58,803 nt of DNA from a marine gamma proteobacterium HTCC2089 (GTDB taxonomy: Bacteria > Pseudomonadota > Gammaproteobacteria > Pseudomonadales > Azotimanducaceae), in the NCBI GenBank assembly GCA_905182905.1, contig CAJJDH010000062.1, positions 1-58,803 on the forward strand, read 5' to 3'. Positions 47,608-58,248 of the stretch are shown here, one piece after another. The position numbers were made by a program, and so were the translations under genes. The notes beneath the pieces were generated by a model. It was not told where the DNA came from and ran no database searches. It saw only the letters and a program-made list of their open reading frames with translations. Position 1 is the stretch's first letter. Every line of letters begins with the position of its first letter.

Positions 47608-48323
47608 TAGATTCTCTCTTCTAGGGTCGGGGTCGGGGCAAGTGTGCTTCTTACCCTTTGTTGGGAATTTTTTGGAAACTCAATACGCCCATTGGCAAGG
47701 TCAATGTACACGCCAAGTGCTTGTGTGCGAAAAATAGGAGTCTCAACAATAACCATTTGCTTTGTGTGGGCTGTTTGTAAGTTAGGGTAAACGCTTAATT
47801 TCTCACTGCGCATACGCACGTAATCCTCACCGCTAAGGTATTGAGTTACAGAAACAGTACCCTGAAGGCTCACCAGCTTTTCGCTCTTGGTTTTGTCCTT
47901 CTTGCTTTCGCCAATGTTTGAATTTTGGCTTGTGCTGCTGATAAGTCCGCTTTTCGCTTTTATGATCCATGGCGGAGAATCTGGGTTGTTCAATGTAATA
48001 GAGGGTTCTTGTAGGTCCGTGGATTTGTCCACCAAGTACTGTTGCATTGACGCTGCCTCTACCTGGTACCGCACGCTGCCGTCAGTAGAGAAGGTTTGCA
48101 GAAGCATATTTTTGCCGAAGCTATCTGGTGTCCGTTGAGCGGGCTGGTCGGTATCAATTTGTGCGCCAAAAGGGGCTGCTTGCTGTAAATTTTGGAAAGA
48201 GTTCGGCATAAATATAGCCAACAAAATCAATGCCGACAAAATTAGGGCTGCAAGCTTTGCATGTTTGCTGTGAAAAAAAGTTTCCAATACCGTAGACAAA
48301 TTCTGCCTATTAGCCATCGACAT
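47607..48323 (-). CDS. lptC: LPS export protein LptC
   Basis: LptC is a bitopic inner-membrane protein passing LPS from LptBFG to LptA. The 238-residue protein has one N-terminal membrane helix (AALILSALILLAIFMP) and a periplasmic jellyroll. ATG 48323 overlaps the kdsC stop as TAATG; ATG 48338 and 48317 are also in frame. It is longer than E. coli LptC (191), partly through a lysine/serine-rich loop around SNIGESKKDKTKSEK. Confidence 0.9.
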   Translation of the reverse strand: MSMANRQNLSTVLETFFHSKHAKLAALILSALILLAIFMPNSFQNLQQAAPFGAQIDTDQPAQRTPDSFGKNMLLQTFSTDGSVRYQVEAASMQQYLVDKSTDLQEPSITLNNPDSPPWIIKAKSGLISSTSQNSNIGESKKDKTKSEKLVSLQGTVSVTQYLSGEDYVRMRSEKLSVYPNLQTAHTKQMVIVETPIFRTQALGVYIDLANGRIEFPKNSQQRVRSTLAPTPTLEERI

Positions 48324-48829
48324 TAGCCGAAATCCCATTTGCCTTGAGCCTTGAGTATAAGCTCTGCTAATTCTAATACCACTCCTGTACCGCCAGTCCT
48401 TTGAGTGACAAAGTCTGCTTTGTCGATTACCACTGGGTGGGCGTCGGCTACTGTTGCGCGCAAGCTAATGCTGGGGTGGTTAAAAAGTTGTAGGTCTTGA
48501 ATGTCGTCCCCAATTGCGCAGAGGCCTTGAGCCGGGAAACCGTTTTCAATCAGAGATTGCAGTGCTGCAGTTTTCGAGTCTGCGCCTTGCACGATATGGG
48601 TAATACCCAGTTCTTCAGCGCGCCTAGTGACCATGCTTGATTGGCGTCCAGTAATGATTGCTAACACAATACCTTTGCTAGCCAATAGCTTGATACTGGC
48701 TCCATCGCGGACATGGAATTGTTTGGTTTCAACGCCAGCATCGTTGTAGATAATTCGTCCGTCGGTAAGAACCCCGTCTACATCGAAGATTATGCCTTTG
48801 ATAGATTTCGCTAACGATTCTGTGGACAT
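48323..48829 (-). CDS. kdsC: 3-deoxy-D-manno-octulosonate 8-phosphate phosphatase
   Basis: KdsC removes phosphate from KDO-8-phosphate in LPS core synthesis. The 168-residue HAD-type protein has the nucleophile motif IIFDVDGVLTDGRI, VLAIITGRQSSMV, and the C-terminal CAIGDDIQDL. It has no cap domain, as expected. Upstream the usual partner kdsD is missing; the Ca/Na antiporter follows directly with a three-base gap. Confidence 0.95.
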   Translation of the reverse strand: MSTESLAKSIKGIIFDVDGVLTDGRIIYNDAGVETKQFHVRDGASIKLLASKGIVLAIITGRQSSMVTRRAEELGITHIVQGADSKTAALQSLIENGFPAQGLCAIGDDIQDLQLFNHPSISLRATVADAHPVVIDKADFVTQRTGGTGVVLELAELILKAQGKWDFG

Positions 48830-48832
48830 AGA

Positions 48833-49792
48833 TTATGCCTGTTGAATTAGTAGAAGGTTGTAACCCATCCATGCCATCAGCATGACTGCGCCTTCAAACC
48901 GGGTTATGACAGCTCTAGAATTGATACCGTAGGCAAATAGCGCCAGCATTAGCGTAAGAGCAAGCATTAAGCCGCTGTCTCGCCAAAGTGCCGCGTAATT
49001 CATATCCGTTGCGTTAATCAACCCAGGCACAGCTAGTACAGCGAGTATGTTCAAAATGTTTGAGCCAACAACATTACCAATAGCAATATCTGGTTGGCCT
49101 TTGAGGGCTGAGCCTACGGTTGCCGCTAACTCGGGTAAGCTGGTGCCAACCGCAACAATAGTTAAACCAATGATCATATCGCTCACACCTAACGTGCTGG
49201 CTATGTTAGTCGCTGCGTAAACGAGCACTTGGGCTGAGGCTAGCAATACAATCAAGCCAATTGCTAACCAAAAAATACTCTGTTTATTGGTCATTTCAGG
49301 CAGTTCGTCTAGCTCATCCGCGATTGCGTCTGTGGAGTATTCTGGGTCGCTTTGGGATACCACGAGTTGCCACAATATGTAAGCCAAACCAAGTAGTAAG
49401 ATAAGGCCGTCGACAAAACCCAAGTGTCGATCGAACATTAGAATCACCGCTAAGAATGTAGCGCCGAGTAACCACGGTAATTCTTTACGCCGAACGTTGC
49501 GAGAAAATGGTAGCGGCGTAATGATTGCGGTAATGCCCAAGACCAAACCAATGTTGGCAATATTTGACCCAATGGCGTTACCAACGGCTAGCAGTGAGGT
49601 GCCATCTAGGGCGGCCATTGTTGCAACCACAATCTCAGGTGCCGAAGTGCCTACAGATACGACCGTAAGGCCGATCATCATTTTTGACACACCCATATTT
49701 GTAGCTGTTGCTGCGGCGCCAGACAAAAATTTGTCGGCACTCCATATAAGCGCAACAAAGCCTAATACGAGTAGTGTGAGTTCAATCCACAT
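48833..49792 (-). CDS. yrbG: Calcium/sodium antiporter, YrbG family
   Basis: A 319-residue membrane protein of the Ca2+/cation antiporter superfamily. Two inverted alpha repeats are clear: VSVGTSAPEIVVATMAALDG with GNAIGSNIANIGLVLG, and VAVGTSLPELAATVGSALKG with GNVVGSNILNILAVL. About ten membrane segments can be counted. E. coli has the same gene at the head of the yrbG-kdsD-kdsC-lptC cluster. Confidence 0.94.
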   Translation of the reverse strand: MWIELTLLVLGFVALIWSADKFLSGAAATATNMGVSKMMIGLTVVSVGTSAPEIVVATMAALDGTSLLAVGNAIGSNIANIGLVLGITAIITPLPFSRNVRRKELPWLLGATFLAVILMFDRHLGFVDGLILLLGLAYILWQLVVSQSDPEYSTDAIADELDELPEMTNKQSIFWLAIGLIVLLASAQVLVYAATNIASTLGVSDMIIGLTIVAVGTSLPELAATVGSALKGQPDIAIGNVVGSNILNILAVLAVPGLINATDMNYAALWRDSGLMLALTLMLALFAYGINSRAVITRFEGAVMLMAWMGYNLLLIQQA

Positions 49793-50052
49793 GGATAATG
49801 ACTGTCCTTAATTGAAACAGGCTGATATTCAGATCGCACTTTAGTCGCATCTTGCCCATGAGCCAAGCGGCTTAAGATACTGGCCTATATTTAGCTAACT
49901 TAAAAAGACCAAAGAAATAGCTGTCTAATGGTTAATCTGTCCATGCTTGTCGCCATAGAATTGCGTACCATACGCACCTGGCTGGCGCTAAGCAGCCATT
50001 AAGTTATTGCTAAATGGCAGCAACGAAATAGTAACTGAGAAAGATCGTATCC

Positions 50053-51545
<1,493 letters not shown>

Positions 51546-51713
51546 TAAGTAAAAGAAAGTTTCTTAAAGCATTTCTTGCGAGTTTTGGGCGTGTCTTAAT
51601 ATGTCCCATTTCACAATAACTTGTCGGACGGGTGGCCGTTTATTGGTTAATTGATAGCCCGCACATTACTAAGTGTATTTTCGAATTAAATTTGATCAAG
51701 GCTGATTAGAACT

Positions 51714-52358
51714 ATGGGTTTAGTCATCGCGCTCAATAAGGGCCGTATTTTTGAAGAGTGTTTGCCATTGCTGGCGGCGTGTGAGATTCAACCAAGCGAA
51801 GATCCCTCTCGATCTAGAAAGCTAATATTTGATAGCGTTTCTGGTGGCCATAAACTCATTGTTACTCGCTCAGCAGATGTTCCTACCTATGTGGAAAATG
51901 GTGTCGCAGATGTCGGCATAACCGGCAAGGATACAATCCTTGAGTACGGCGATAGCATGAGTTTTTACGAGCGTTTGGATCTAAAAATAGGCCTTTGCAA
52001 AATGATGACTGCGGGTCCCGTAGGTGTGCCGGAACCAGAAAATGTACTTCGAGTTGCTTCTAAGTTTGTCAATATCACGCGTAAATATTATCAATCTCAA
52101 AGCCGTCAAGTTGCCCTTATAAAGCTCTCCGGCGCTATGGAAATCGCGCCGTTATTGGGTTTGGCAGATTGTATTGTGGACATTGTAGATACCGGCAATA
52201 CCCTCAGGGCAAACGGTCTTGAGGAGCGCGAGACGATTTGCGATATCAGCACTCGGCTAATAGTTAATCGTGCTTCCATGAAGACTAAGTTTGATGAGGT
52301 GCAAGGGTTGATCGCGAAGCTTTCCGCCGTGGTAGAAAATGCCGAGGCTGATCAGTGA
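51714..52358 (+). CDS. hisG: ATP phosphoribosyltransferase, short form
   Basis: HisG starts histidine synthesis from ATP and PRPP. At 214 residues it is the short form without the C-terminal regulatory domain, which needs HisZ as partner; hisZ is not in this window. Motifs: GLVIALNKGRIFEECLP, VTRSADVPTYVENGVADVGI, and DCIVDIVDTGNTLRANGL. It overlaps hisD by four bases. A 168-bp gap precedes it. Confidence 0.95.
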   Translation: MGLVIALNKGRIFEECLPLLAACEIQPSEDPSRSRKLIFDSVSGGHKLIVTRSADVPTYVENGVADVGITGKDTILEYGDSMSFYERLDLKIGLCKMMTAGPVGVPEPENVLRVASKFVNITRKYYQSQSRQVALIKLSGAMEIAPLLGLADCIVDIVDTGNTLRANGLEERETICDISTRLIVNRASMKTKFDEVQGLIAKLSAVVENAEADQ

Positions 52359-53665
52359 CTATACGCAGACTTTCTTCACGGGCGGATGAGTTTGCACAGC
52401 AGCTAGATGACTTGCTTGCGTGGGATATGAGCGCATCTAGCGATGTAGATGTAGTCGTTGCCGATATTATCGCCGAGGTTCGCGCCAAGGGTGATAAGGC
52501 GCTACTGGCTTACACCGAAAAGTTTGACCGCCTTTCTGTTACCTCTGTGTCGCAGTTAGAAATTAGCCAAAGTGAGCTTGCAGCAGCTTGGTCAAAAATT
52601 GGCTCGGCTGCTCAACAGGCATTGCAACTGGCGGCGTCGCGAATTCAGCAGTTCCATGCAAAGCAGGTGGAAGAGTCGTGGTCTTTTGAAGATGGATTAG
52701 GTAACAAACTGGGTCAGCGTATTAGCCCCATTGAGCGGGTAGGTGTATATGTACCGGGTGGTCGAGCGGCTTATCCGTCCAGTGTGTTAATGACTTTAGT
52801 CCCTGCAAAGGTCGCTGGTGTGGAGCAAGTTGTTGTTACGGTGCCCACGCCAGATGGCGTAGTCAACGATATGGTGTTAGCGGCCTTGCACTTAGCCGGG
52901 GCTGATCAAGTCTTTAAAATTGGCGGAGCTCAGGCTGTAGCGGCTATGGCCTATGGGACCCAGACGGTTCCTCGGGTGGACAAAATTGTTGGTCCTGGAA
53001 GCGCCTTTGTCGCAGCGGCCAAAAAACAGGTCTTCGGGCAGGTGGGCATAGATATGATTGCGGGTCCCAGCGAAGTACTTGTCATAGCAGATGGCAGTAC
53101 TGAAGTTGATTGGGCCGTTCTAGACCTCTTTTCCCAAGCTGAACATGATGCTTCAGCACAAAGTATATTGATTAGTACAGATGCTCGGTTCCTAAATGCT
53201 GTGGCTGATAGAATCGAAACAATGCTCCCGACAATGGAGCGATCTGAGATTATTGCTGCATCGTTAAATAGTCGCGGCGCTTTGATTCAGTGCGTTGATC
53301 AAGAAGATGCCATTGCAATTGCTAATCGCATTGCGCCTGAGCACTTGGAGTTAGCGGTTGCTAATCCAGAAGGTTGGGCTGCCGGCATTCGCCATGCTGG
53401 GGCGATATTTATGGGCGCGCATACCGGTGAAACCTTTGGCGACTATATTGCTGGCCCGTCGCATGTTCTGCCGACATTTGGTACGGCAAGGTTCGCCTCT
53501 CCATTAGGGGTCTACGACTTTCAAAAGCGTAGTTCGATGATCCAAATGTCAGCTAAGGGCGCTGCGCATTTGGCTACGCAAACGGACTTGTTGGCAACTA
53601 GTGAAGGTCTACAGGCCCATGCCTTAGCTGCTCGAGTACGAGGTCAGGGCGAGGTCCCAGAGTGA
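52355..53665 (+). CDS. hisD: Histidinol dehydrogenase
   Basis: HisD oxidises histidinol to histidine, the last two steps of the pathway. The 436-residue protein has IERVGVYVPGGRAAYPSSVL, VDKIVGPGSAFVAAAKKQVF, the zinc and catalytic region GPSEVLVIAD, SQAEHDASAQ, NRIAPEHLEL and DYIAGPSHVLPT. GTG 52355 overlaps the hisG stop (GTGA). hisC, which often follows in Pseudomonas, is not present. Confidence 0.97.
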   Translation: MTIRRLSSRADEFAQQLDDLLAWDMSASSDVDVVVADIIAEVRAKGDKALLAYTEKFDRLSVTSVSQLEISQSELAAAWSKIGSAAQQALQLAASRIQQFHAKQVEESWSFEDGLGNKLGQRISPIERVGVYVPGGRAAYPSSVLMTLVPAKVAGVEQVVVTVPTPDGVVNDMVLAALHLAGADQVFKIGGAQAVAAMAYGTQTVPRVDKIVGPGSAFVAAAKKQVFGQVGIDMIAGPSEVLVIADGSTEVDWAVLDLFSQAEHDASAQSILISTDARFLNAVADRIETMLPTMERSEIIAASLNSRGALIQCVDQEDAIAIANRIAPEHLELAVANPEGWAAGIRHAGAIFMGAHTGETFGDYIAGPSHVLPTFGTARFASPLGVYDFQKRSSMIQMSAKGAAHLATQTDLLATSEGLQAHALAARVRGQGEVPE

Positions 53666-53753
53666 CGTTGCCGTTAAGTGATTCCAGCTGTTTAGGTTAG
53701 CTAGTCGCTGAGTTAACTCTAGCTAAGATCCAACCAGACATAGAACAAAAAAG

Positions 53754-54905
53754 ATGCGCCAAAGCCCCGAAGAAAAATACCAGCACAGTCTAAGTGCGGG
53801 CGACATGCTGCCAGACCCAGCGCAGGCAGAGGTTATGCGGCGCTTAACTGACTTGTATCAGCGCATAGAACTCAGCAATCCCAAAGAACGTGGAATGGTT
53901 TCTAATCTGGCGAAATGGGTTGCCGGTTTCCTTTCAAGTAAGCCCCAGGAGCCTGAGCGAGGCCTGTATCTATGGGGTGGTGTTGGCCGTGGCAAGACCA
54001 TGATGATGGACCTTTTTTGTACCTGCTTGCCCCCAGAGCGCACACTGCGTATGCATTTTCACCGGTTTATGCGTCGGGTTCATGACAGTCTTGGGCGACA
54101 TTCGGGTACCACCAACCCCCTGTTTAAAGTTGCCGACGAATTTGCGGCCGAAGCGGACGTCTTATGTTTTGACGAATTTTTCGTCTCAGACATCGGCGAT
54201 GCGATGATTCTCGGTGAGCTGATGACCGCGTTATTTGCGCGTGGTGTGAGTTTGGTCGCGACCTCTAACGTTGAGCCAAAAAATTTATACCTCAATGGAT
54301 TGCAACGCTCACGCTTTTTGCCCGCCATTGAGCAAATTTACCAGTACTGTGATATCTGGGAAATCGATCAAGGCCAAGATTTCCGTTTACGTACTTTGCA
54401 GCAGGCTACTGTTTATCACTTTCCCTTGGGCTCTTCTGCGCTACAAAGTATGGCCGCCAGTTTTAGCGCACTTGCCTCAGAGACCGAGCTCAGTGGTGTG
54501 GCGCTTGAGGTTGAGAATAGGCAAATTTTCACTCAAAAGCTGGCGGGTGATGTTGTTTGGTTCGAGTTCGCAGATATCTGCGAAGGGCCAAGAAGTCAGA
54601 ATGACTATATTGAATTAGCTACTGTCTTCACCACAGTGTTTATCAGCAGCATCCCAACCCTCACAACCGGTAAGGAAGACGCGGCGCGCCGGTTCATTAG
54701 CTTGGTCGATGAATTCTATGACCGTGGCGTGAAACTAATTGTTTCCGCCGAGCAGTCCATACCTACTTTGTATCAAGGCGCTCGGCTAGCTTTCGAATTT
54801 GAACGCACTCAGAGTCGATTGTTAGAGATGCAATCTGAAGAATACCTAGCCGGGGCTCATCATGCTGTTAGCCCTAGCTCGAAAGAATCGAATTCTCAGT
54901 TGTAA
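53754..54905 (+). CDS. zapE: Cell division ATPase ZapE (AFG1-like)
   Basis: A 383-residue AAA-type ATPase. Walker A is YLWGGVGRGKTMMMDLF, Walker B DVLCFDEFFVSDIGDAM, and the sensor region VATSNVEPKNLYLNGLQR. ZapE associates with the Z-ring at late constriction under stress. Its place just before rplM-rpsI is shared with Pseudomonas and many gammaproteobacteria. Confidence 0.95.
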   Translation: MRQSPEEKYQHSLSAGDMLPDPAQAEVMRRLTDLYQRIELSNPKERGMVSNLAKWVAGFLSSKPQEPERGLYLWGGVGRGKTMMMDLFCTCLPPERTLRMHFHRFMRRVHDSLGRHSGTTNPLFKVADEFAAEADVLCFDEFFVSDIGDAMILGELMTALFARGVSLVATSNVEPKNLYLNGLQRSRFLPAIEQIYQYCDIWEIDQGQDFRLRTLQQATVYHFPLGSSALQSMAASFSALASETELSGVALEVENRQIFTQKLAGDVVWFEFADICEGPRSQNDYIELATVFTTVFISSIPTLTTGKEDAARRFISLVDEFYDRGVKLIVSAEQSIPTLYQGARLAFEFERTQSRLLEMQSEEYLAGAHHAVSPSSKESNSQL

Positions 54906-55244
54906 AGCGCCTAGTGCTCCTCTATCATTCGCGTCCCGAATTTCCGGCGCTGGTCTATGGCCGGTAGTCTTGAGAAAGACTGGGATTAGGTCCGTCTTAG
55001 CTATGAGGTCCGCTAAAAGTATTTCTGCGGTGGGAGATGGGCATCAGGTGCACCAAGTACGGTGCGAGGGATAAATAAGGCGTTTATGCACAATAGTGTA
55101 ATGAGGCGTCGTTGATTAAATGGTGACTAACTGATCGGCTGCAAACTTTGCGACCGATAGAAGAGCAAACACAGAGCAAATGACGCACGACAGCGTTGAT
55201 TACAGTTGACTTGTACAGTCAGCGCTGAGCAAAAGAGGCAGAGA
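54906..55244 (+). promoter_or_regulatory. rplM-rpsI leader region
   Basis: This 339-bp gap between zapE and rplM has no supported gene; short open frames here do not look coding. The last 55 bases hold a strong hairpin (55191-55227). Promoter elements for the L13-S9 operon are expected, but I could not select a convincing -35/-10 pair. Confidence 0.45.
55191..55227 (+). promoter_or_regulatory. Hairpin before rplM, candidate L13 autoregulatory site
   Basis: CAGCGTTGA pairs with TCAGCGCTG over nine base pairs (one T-G), with a further TACA/TGTA stem inside. It ends about 18 bases before the rplM ATG, just ahead of the ribosome binding site. L13 is known to repress its own mRNA in E. coli by binding a leader hairpin; identity here is inferred from position. 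Confidence 0.5.
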
Positions 55245-55682
55245 ATGAAAACAACAGTGAGTATGCGCGAGCAAGACGTAGAACGATCTTGGTGGCTTAT
55301 AGACGCAGAAGACCAAACCCTTGGTCGTATCGCAACCGAGATAGCCAGCCGGCTTCGCGGTAAGCACAAACCCGAATTTACCCCCCATGTAGACACTGGC
55401 GATTTTATTGTCGTTGTTAACGCTGAAAAAGTGCGCGTAACGGGTAATAAAGAAAAGGGCAAAATGTACTGGCGTCACACCGGTTACCCAGGTGGTATCC
55501 GCAGCACTGATGTTTCCACCATGCGAGCTGAACACCCAGAACGGATGATTGAAATCGCGGTAAAAGGCATGTTGCCTAAGAACCCATTGGGTCGCGCAAT
55601 GTTCCGCAAATTAAAAGTTTATGCAGGCGGTGATCACCCGCATGCAGCTCAGCAACCTCAGGCTCTGGAGCTAAGCAGATGA
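55245..55682 (+). CDS. rplM: 50S ribosomal protein L13
   Basis: L13 is an early 50S assembly protein. The 145-residue sequence has [51 protein letters not shown] and [22 protein letters not shown] 55245, with AGAGG upstream, gives near-standard length. It overlaps rpsI by four bases. Confidence 0.97.
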   Translation: MKTTVSMREQDVERSWWLIDAEDQTLGRIATEIASRLRGKHKPEFTPHVDTGDFIVVVNAEKVRVTGNKEKGKMYWRHTGYPGGIRSTDVSTMRAEHPERMIEIAVKGMLPKNPLGRAMFRKLKVYAGGDHPHAAQQPQALELSR

Positions 55683-56068
55683 CAGATTATAATTATGGTA
55701 CTGGCCGCAGAAAGACTTCGGCCGCAAGAGTATTCCTTTGCAGCGGTTCCGGAAAAATTTCCGTAAATGCTCAGTCATTAGAAGAATTCTTTGGTCGTGA
55801 GACTTCACGAATGGTTGTGCGCCAGCCTTTAGAAGTGGCCGATATGAGCGATAAGCTTGATGTTAAAATCACCGTTCGTGGTGGTGGTAACTCTGGTCAA
55901 GCCGGTGCGATCAGGCATGGTATCGCGCGGGCATTAGTTGATTTTGACGAAAGTTTCCGCGGACCAATGCGTCAAGCAGGATTCTTAACTCGAGACGCTC
56001 GTGCAGTTGAGAGAAAGAAAATTGGTCTGCGCAAAGCGCGCAAGCGTCCACAGTTCTCAAAACGATAA
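55679..56068 (+). CDS. rpsI: 30S ribosomal protein S9
   Basis: S9 lies on the 30S head with its basic tail reaching the P-site tRNA. The 129-residue protein shows [35 protein letters not shown], and the tail [17 protein letters not shown], whose final SKR contacts the P-site anticodon. It shares ATGA with the rplM stop. Confidence 0.98.
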   Translation: MTDYNYGTGRRKTSAARVFLCSGSGKISVNAQSLEEFFGRETSRMVVRQPLEVADMSDKLDVKITVRGGGNSGQAGAIRHGIARALVDFDESFRGPMRQAGFLTRDARAVERKKIGLRKARKRPQFSKR

Positions 56069-56088
56069 GACGGCGTTTTTATTCGCTA

Positions 56089-56252
56089 AAAGTTTACCAA
56101 GCGGTTGCCCCGCTTGGATCTGTGGTAAACTTTAGTAGTTCGTGGAGACTCTGCCTTTTGTGGGTAGAGTTGCCAAAAAGCGTGGGACTTTCGTTCTCCG
56201 CGATAATCATGACCTAGGCAACCAGGTCTAAGATTTTGGATCCTTAAGGGAT
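56089..56252 (+). ncRNA. Candidate structured RNA: five hairpins between rpsI and petA
   Basis: Five consecutive inverted repeats fill this gap. First, a two-tier stem: AAAGTTTACC/GGTAAACTTT (56089-56098, 56124-56133) around AAGCGG/CCGCTT. Then ACTCT/AGAGT (56148-56170), CGTGG/CCGCG (56181-56202, one G-T pair), GACCT/AGGTC (56211-56228) and ATCC/GGAT (56240-56252). None is followed by a clear T-run. It could be the petABC 5' leader, an operon attenuator, or a small RNA. Pairings were found by eye. Confidence 0.4.
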
Positions 56253-56338
56253 TCTGTAATTAAAAAATCTTGGCTGCGGGACGTGATCAACGTCACTCCG
56301 GTCGAGGACAAATCATCAGATTATGGGAGCTAACTGCC

Positions 56339-56980
56339 GTGAGCGATGGCGATGTGGCTATAGATTCAGCCAAAGACGATAACAGTGACGCAACATCAGG
56401 TGGCGTTAACACAGGTAGAAGATACTTTTTAATTCAAGCAACATCGGCGGTAGCAGCGGTGGGTGCGGTCGGAGCAGCTTGGCCTTTCGTCAAGTACTGG
56501 ACTCCAAGCGCCAAGGCTCGTGCAGCCGGTGCCCCGGTTAAAATCGATTTTTCTAAGCTGGTTCCGGGCGAAATGTTGAGCCCAATCGTGGCTTGGAGAG
56601 GAAAGCCGATATTTGTCGTTTCTCGTGACAAGCAAACTATAGAATCTCTCAAATCAGATACTGCTGAGCTTGCTGATCCAGATTCGCTAAACCCAGAGCA
56701 ACAACCAGAATACGCAGTCAATGCATGGCGATCTGCCAAGCCTGAAGTGGGTGTTTATTTGGGTATTTGTACTCACTTGGGTTGCTCACCAAAGTACGTA
56801 ACAACAGATAATTTCGAAGCATCTGGTCAGGGTGGTTTCTTTTGCCCGTGCCACGGTTCGAAATTTGATCTAGCGGGTCGTGTAGTCAAAGGTGTTCCGG
56901 CTCCAGATAATTTAGAGGTGCCACCCTATAGATTTGAATCCGACACGGTATTAGTCATTGGCGAAGAAGGTGCTGCTTAA
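56339..56980 (+). CDS. petA: Ubiquinol-cytochrome c reductase Rieske iron-sulfur subunit
   Basis: The 2Fe-2S subunit of the bc1 complex. The 213-residue protein has a Tat-type membrane anchor (GRRYFLIQATSAVAAVGAVG), then the cluster-binding motifs CTHLGCSP and CPCHGSKFD, each giving one cysteine and one histidine ligand plus the disulfide cysteines. GTG 56339 has GGGAG nine bases upstream; a longer reading from TTG 56270 has no family match in its extra residues. It shares one base with petB. Confidence 0.94.
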   Translation: MSDGDVAIDSAKDDNSDATSGGVNTGRRYFLIQATSAVAAVGAVGAAWPFVKYWTPSAKARAAGAPVKIDFSKLVPGEMLSPIVAWRGKPIFVVSRDKQTIESLKSDTAELADPDSLNPEQQPEYAVNAWRSAKPEVGVYLGICTHLGCSPKYVTTDNFEASGQGGFFCPCHGSKFDLAGRVVKGVPAPDNLEVPPYRFESDTVLVIGEEGAA

Positions 56981-58248
56981 TGGACAAAACTAAATCTGAA
57001 ACAGGCTCAACAAAACTGGAAGCAGTTATGGGTTGGGTAGACAAGCGCTTTCCAGCGACTGAGACATTTGAATACCATATGTCGAAGTACTATGCGCCGA
57101 AGAACTTTAATTTCTGGTACTACTTTGGCTTCTTAGCAATGTTTGTATTGGTCAACCAGCTGGTCACCGGCGTTTGGCTAACTATGAACTATGTGCCAAG
57201 TGGCGAAGGCGCATTTGCGTCAGTCGAATATATTATGCGCGATGTTGAATATGGCTGGCTCTTACGCTACCTGCATTCAACGGGTGCTTCTTTCTTCTTT
57301 ATCGTCATCTACCTGCACATGTATCGTGCTCTGCGGTATGGCTCCTATCGTGGCCCACGTGAATTACTTTGGCTAATTGGTATGGCGATCTTTATCGCTC
57401 TTATGGCTGAGGGCTTTTTCGGTTACCTACTACCTTGGGGCAACATGTCCTATTGGGGCGCTCAGGTCATCGTATCTTTGTTTGGCGCTATTCCTTTCAT
57501 CGGACCTGAATTGATGGAGTGGATTCGTGGTGACTTTTTGATGTCAGAAACCACGCTGAATCGATTCTTCGCGCTGCACGTTGTGGCACTACCTCTTGTT
57601 CTGTGTATTTTGATCTTTGTGCACTTGGTTGCACTGCACCACGTTGGTTCAAACAACCCAGACGGTATTGAGATCAAAAAGAATAAGGATGCGAATGGCG
57701 TGCCTTTAGATGGCATTCCGTTCCACCCTTATTACACAGTGCACGATATTCACGCGATGGTTGTATTCCTGTTTATATTCTGTGCAGTAGTGTTCTTTGC
57801 GCCAGAAATGGGCGGCTATTTCTTAGAGAAGCCGAACTTTGATATGGCTGATCCTCTGAAGACGCCTGATCACATTGCACCGGTTTGGTACTACACACCT
57901 TTCTACGCAATGCTGCGCGCAGCGACTTATCCGTTATTCGGTATGTCTGCTAAGTTCTGGGGTTTTGTTGTAATGGCTGGCGCTATTGTGATTCCAGCAG
58001 TACTCCCTTGGTTAGACCGTAGTCCGGTTAGATCTATGCGCTATAAAGGTATCTGGTCGAGAACGATGCTTTCATTGTTCGTAATCAGCTTCTTTATTCT
58101 TGGCTACTTGGGTACTCAAGCGCCATCTAAACTAGGCACAATTATGGCGCAGATTTGCACCACGATTTACTTTGCTTACTTTATTCTGATGCCTTGGTAC
58201 ACCAGGATAGAAAAAACGAAGCCTGAACCGGAGAGGGTAACGGGATAA
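56980..58248 (+). CDS. petB: Ubiquinol-cytochrome c reductase cytochrome b subunit
   Basis: The 422-residue membrane subunit holding both b hemes and the quinol sites. It has GVWLTMNYVPSGEGAFASVE, RYLHSTGASFFFIVIYLHMY, GYLLPWGNMSYWGAQV, histidines in FALHVVALPLVLCILIFVHL, and the quinol-oxidation PEWY-like motif seen here as APVWYYTPFYAMLR, so the usual PEWY is PVWY. Eight membrane helices can be counted. TAATG overlaps join it to petA and petC. Confidence 0.96.
   Translation: MDKTKSETGSTKLEAVMGWVDKRFPATETFEYHMSKYYAPKNFNFWYYFGFLAMFVLVNQLVTGVWLTMNYVPSGEGAFASVEYIMRDVEYGWLLRYLHSTGASFFFIVIYLHMYRALRYGSYRGPRELLWLIGMAIFIALMAEGFFGYLLPWGNMSYWGAQVIVSLFGAIPFIGPELMEWIRGDFLMSETTLNRFFALHVVALPLVLCILIFVHLVALHHVGSNNPDGIEIKKNKDANGVPLDGIPFHPYYTVHDIHAMVVFLFIFCAVVFFAPEMGGYFLEKPNFDMADPLKTPDHIAPVWYYTPFYAMLRAATYPLFGMSAKFWGFVVMAGAIVIPAVLPWLDRSPVRSMRYKGIWSRTMLSLFVISFFILGYLGTQAPSKLGTIMAQICTTIYFAYFILMPWYTRIEKTKPEPERVTG

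Noticed and set aside
54862..55074. A 70-codon plus-strand frame after zapE
   Set aside because: It begins inside zapE in another frame, has no ribosome binding site and no recognisable family.
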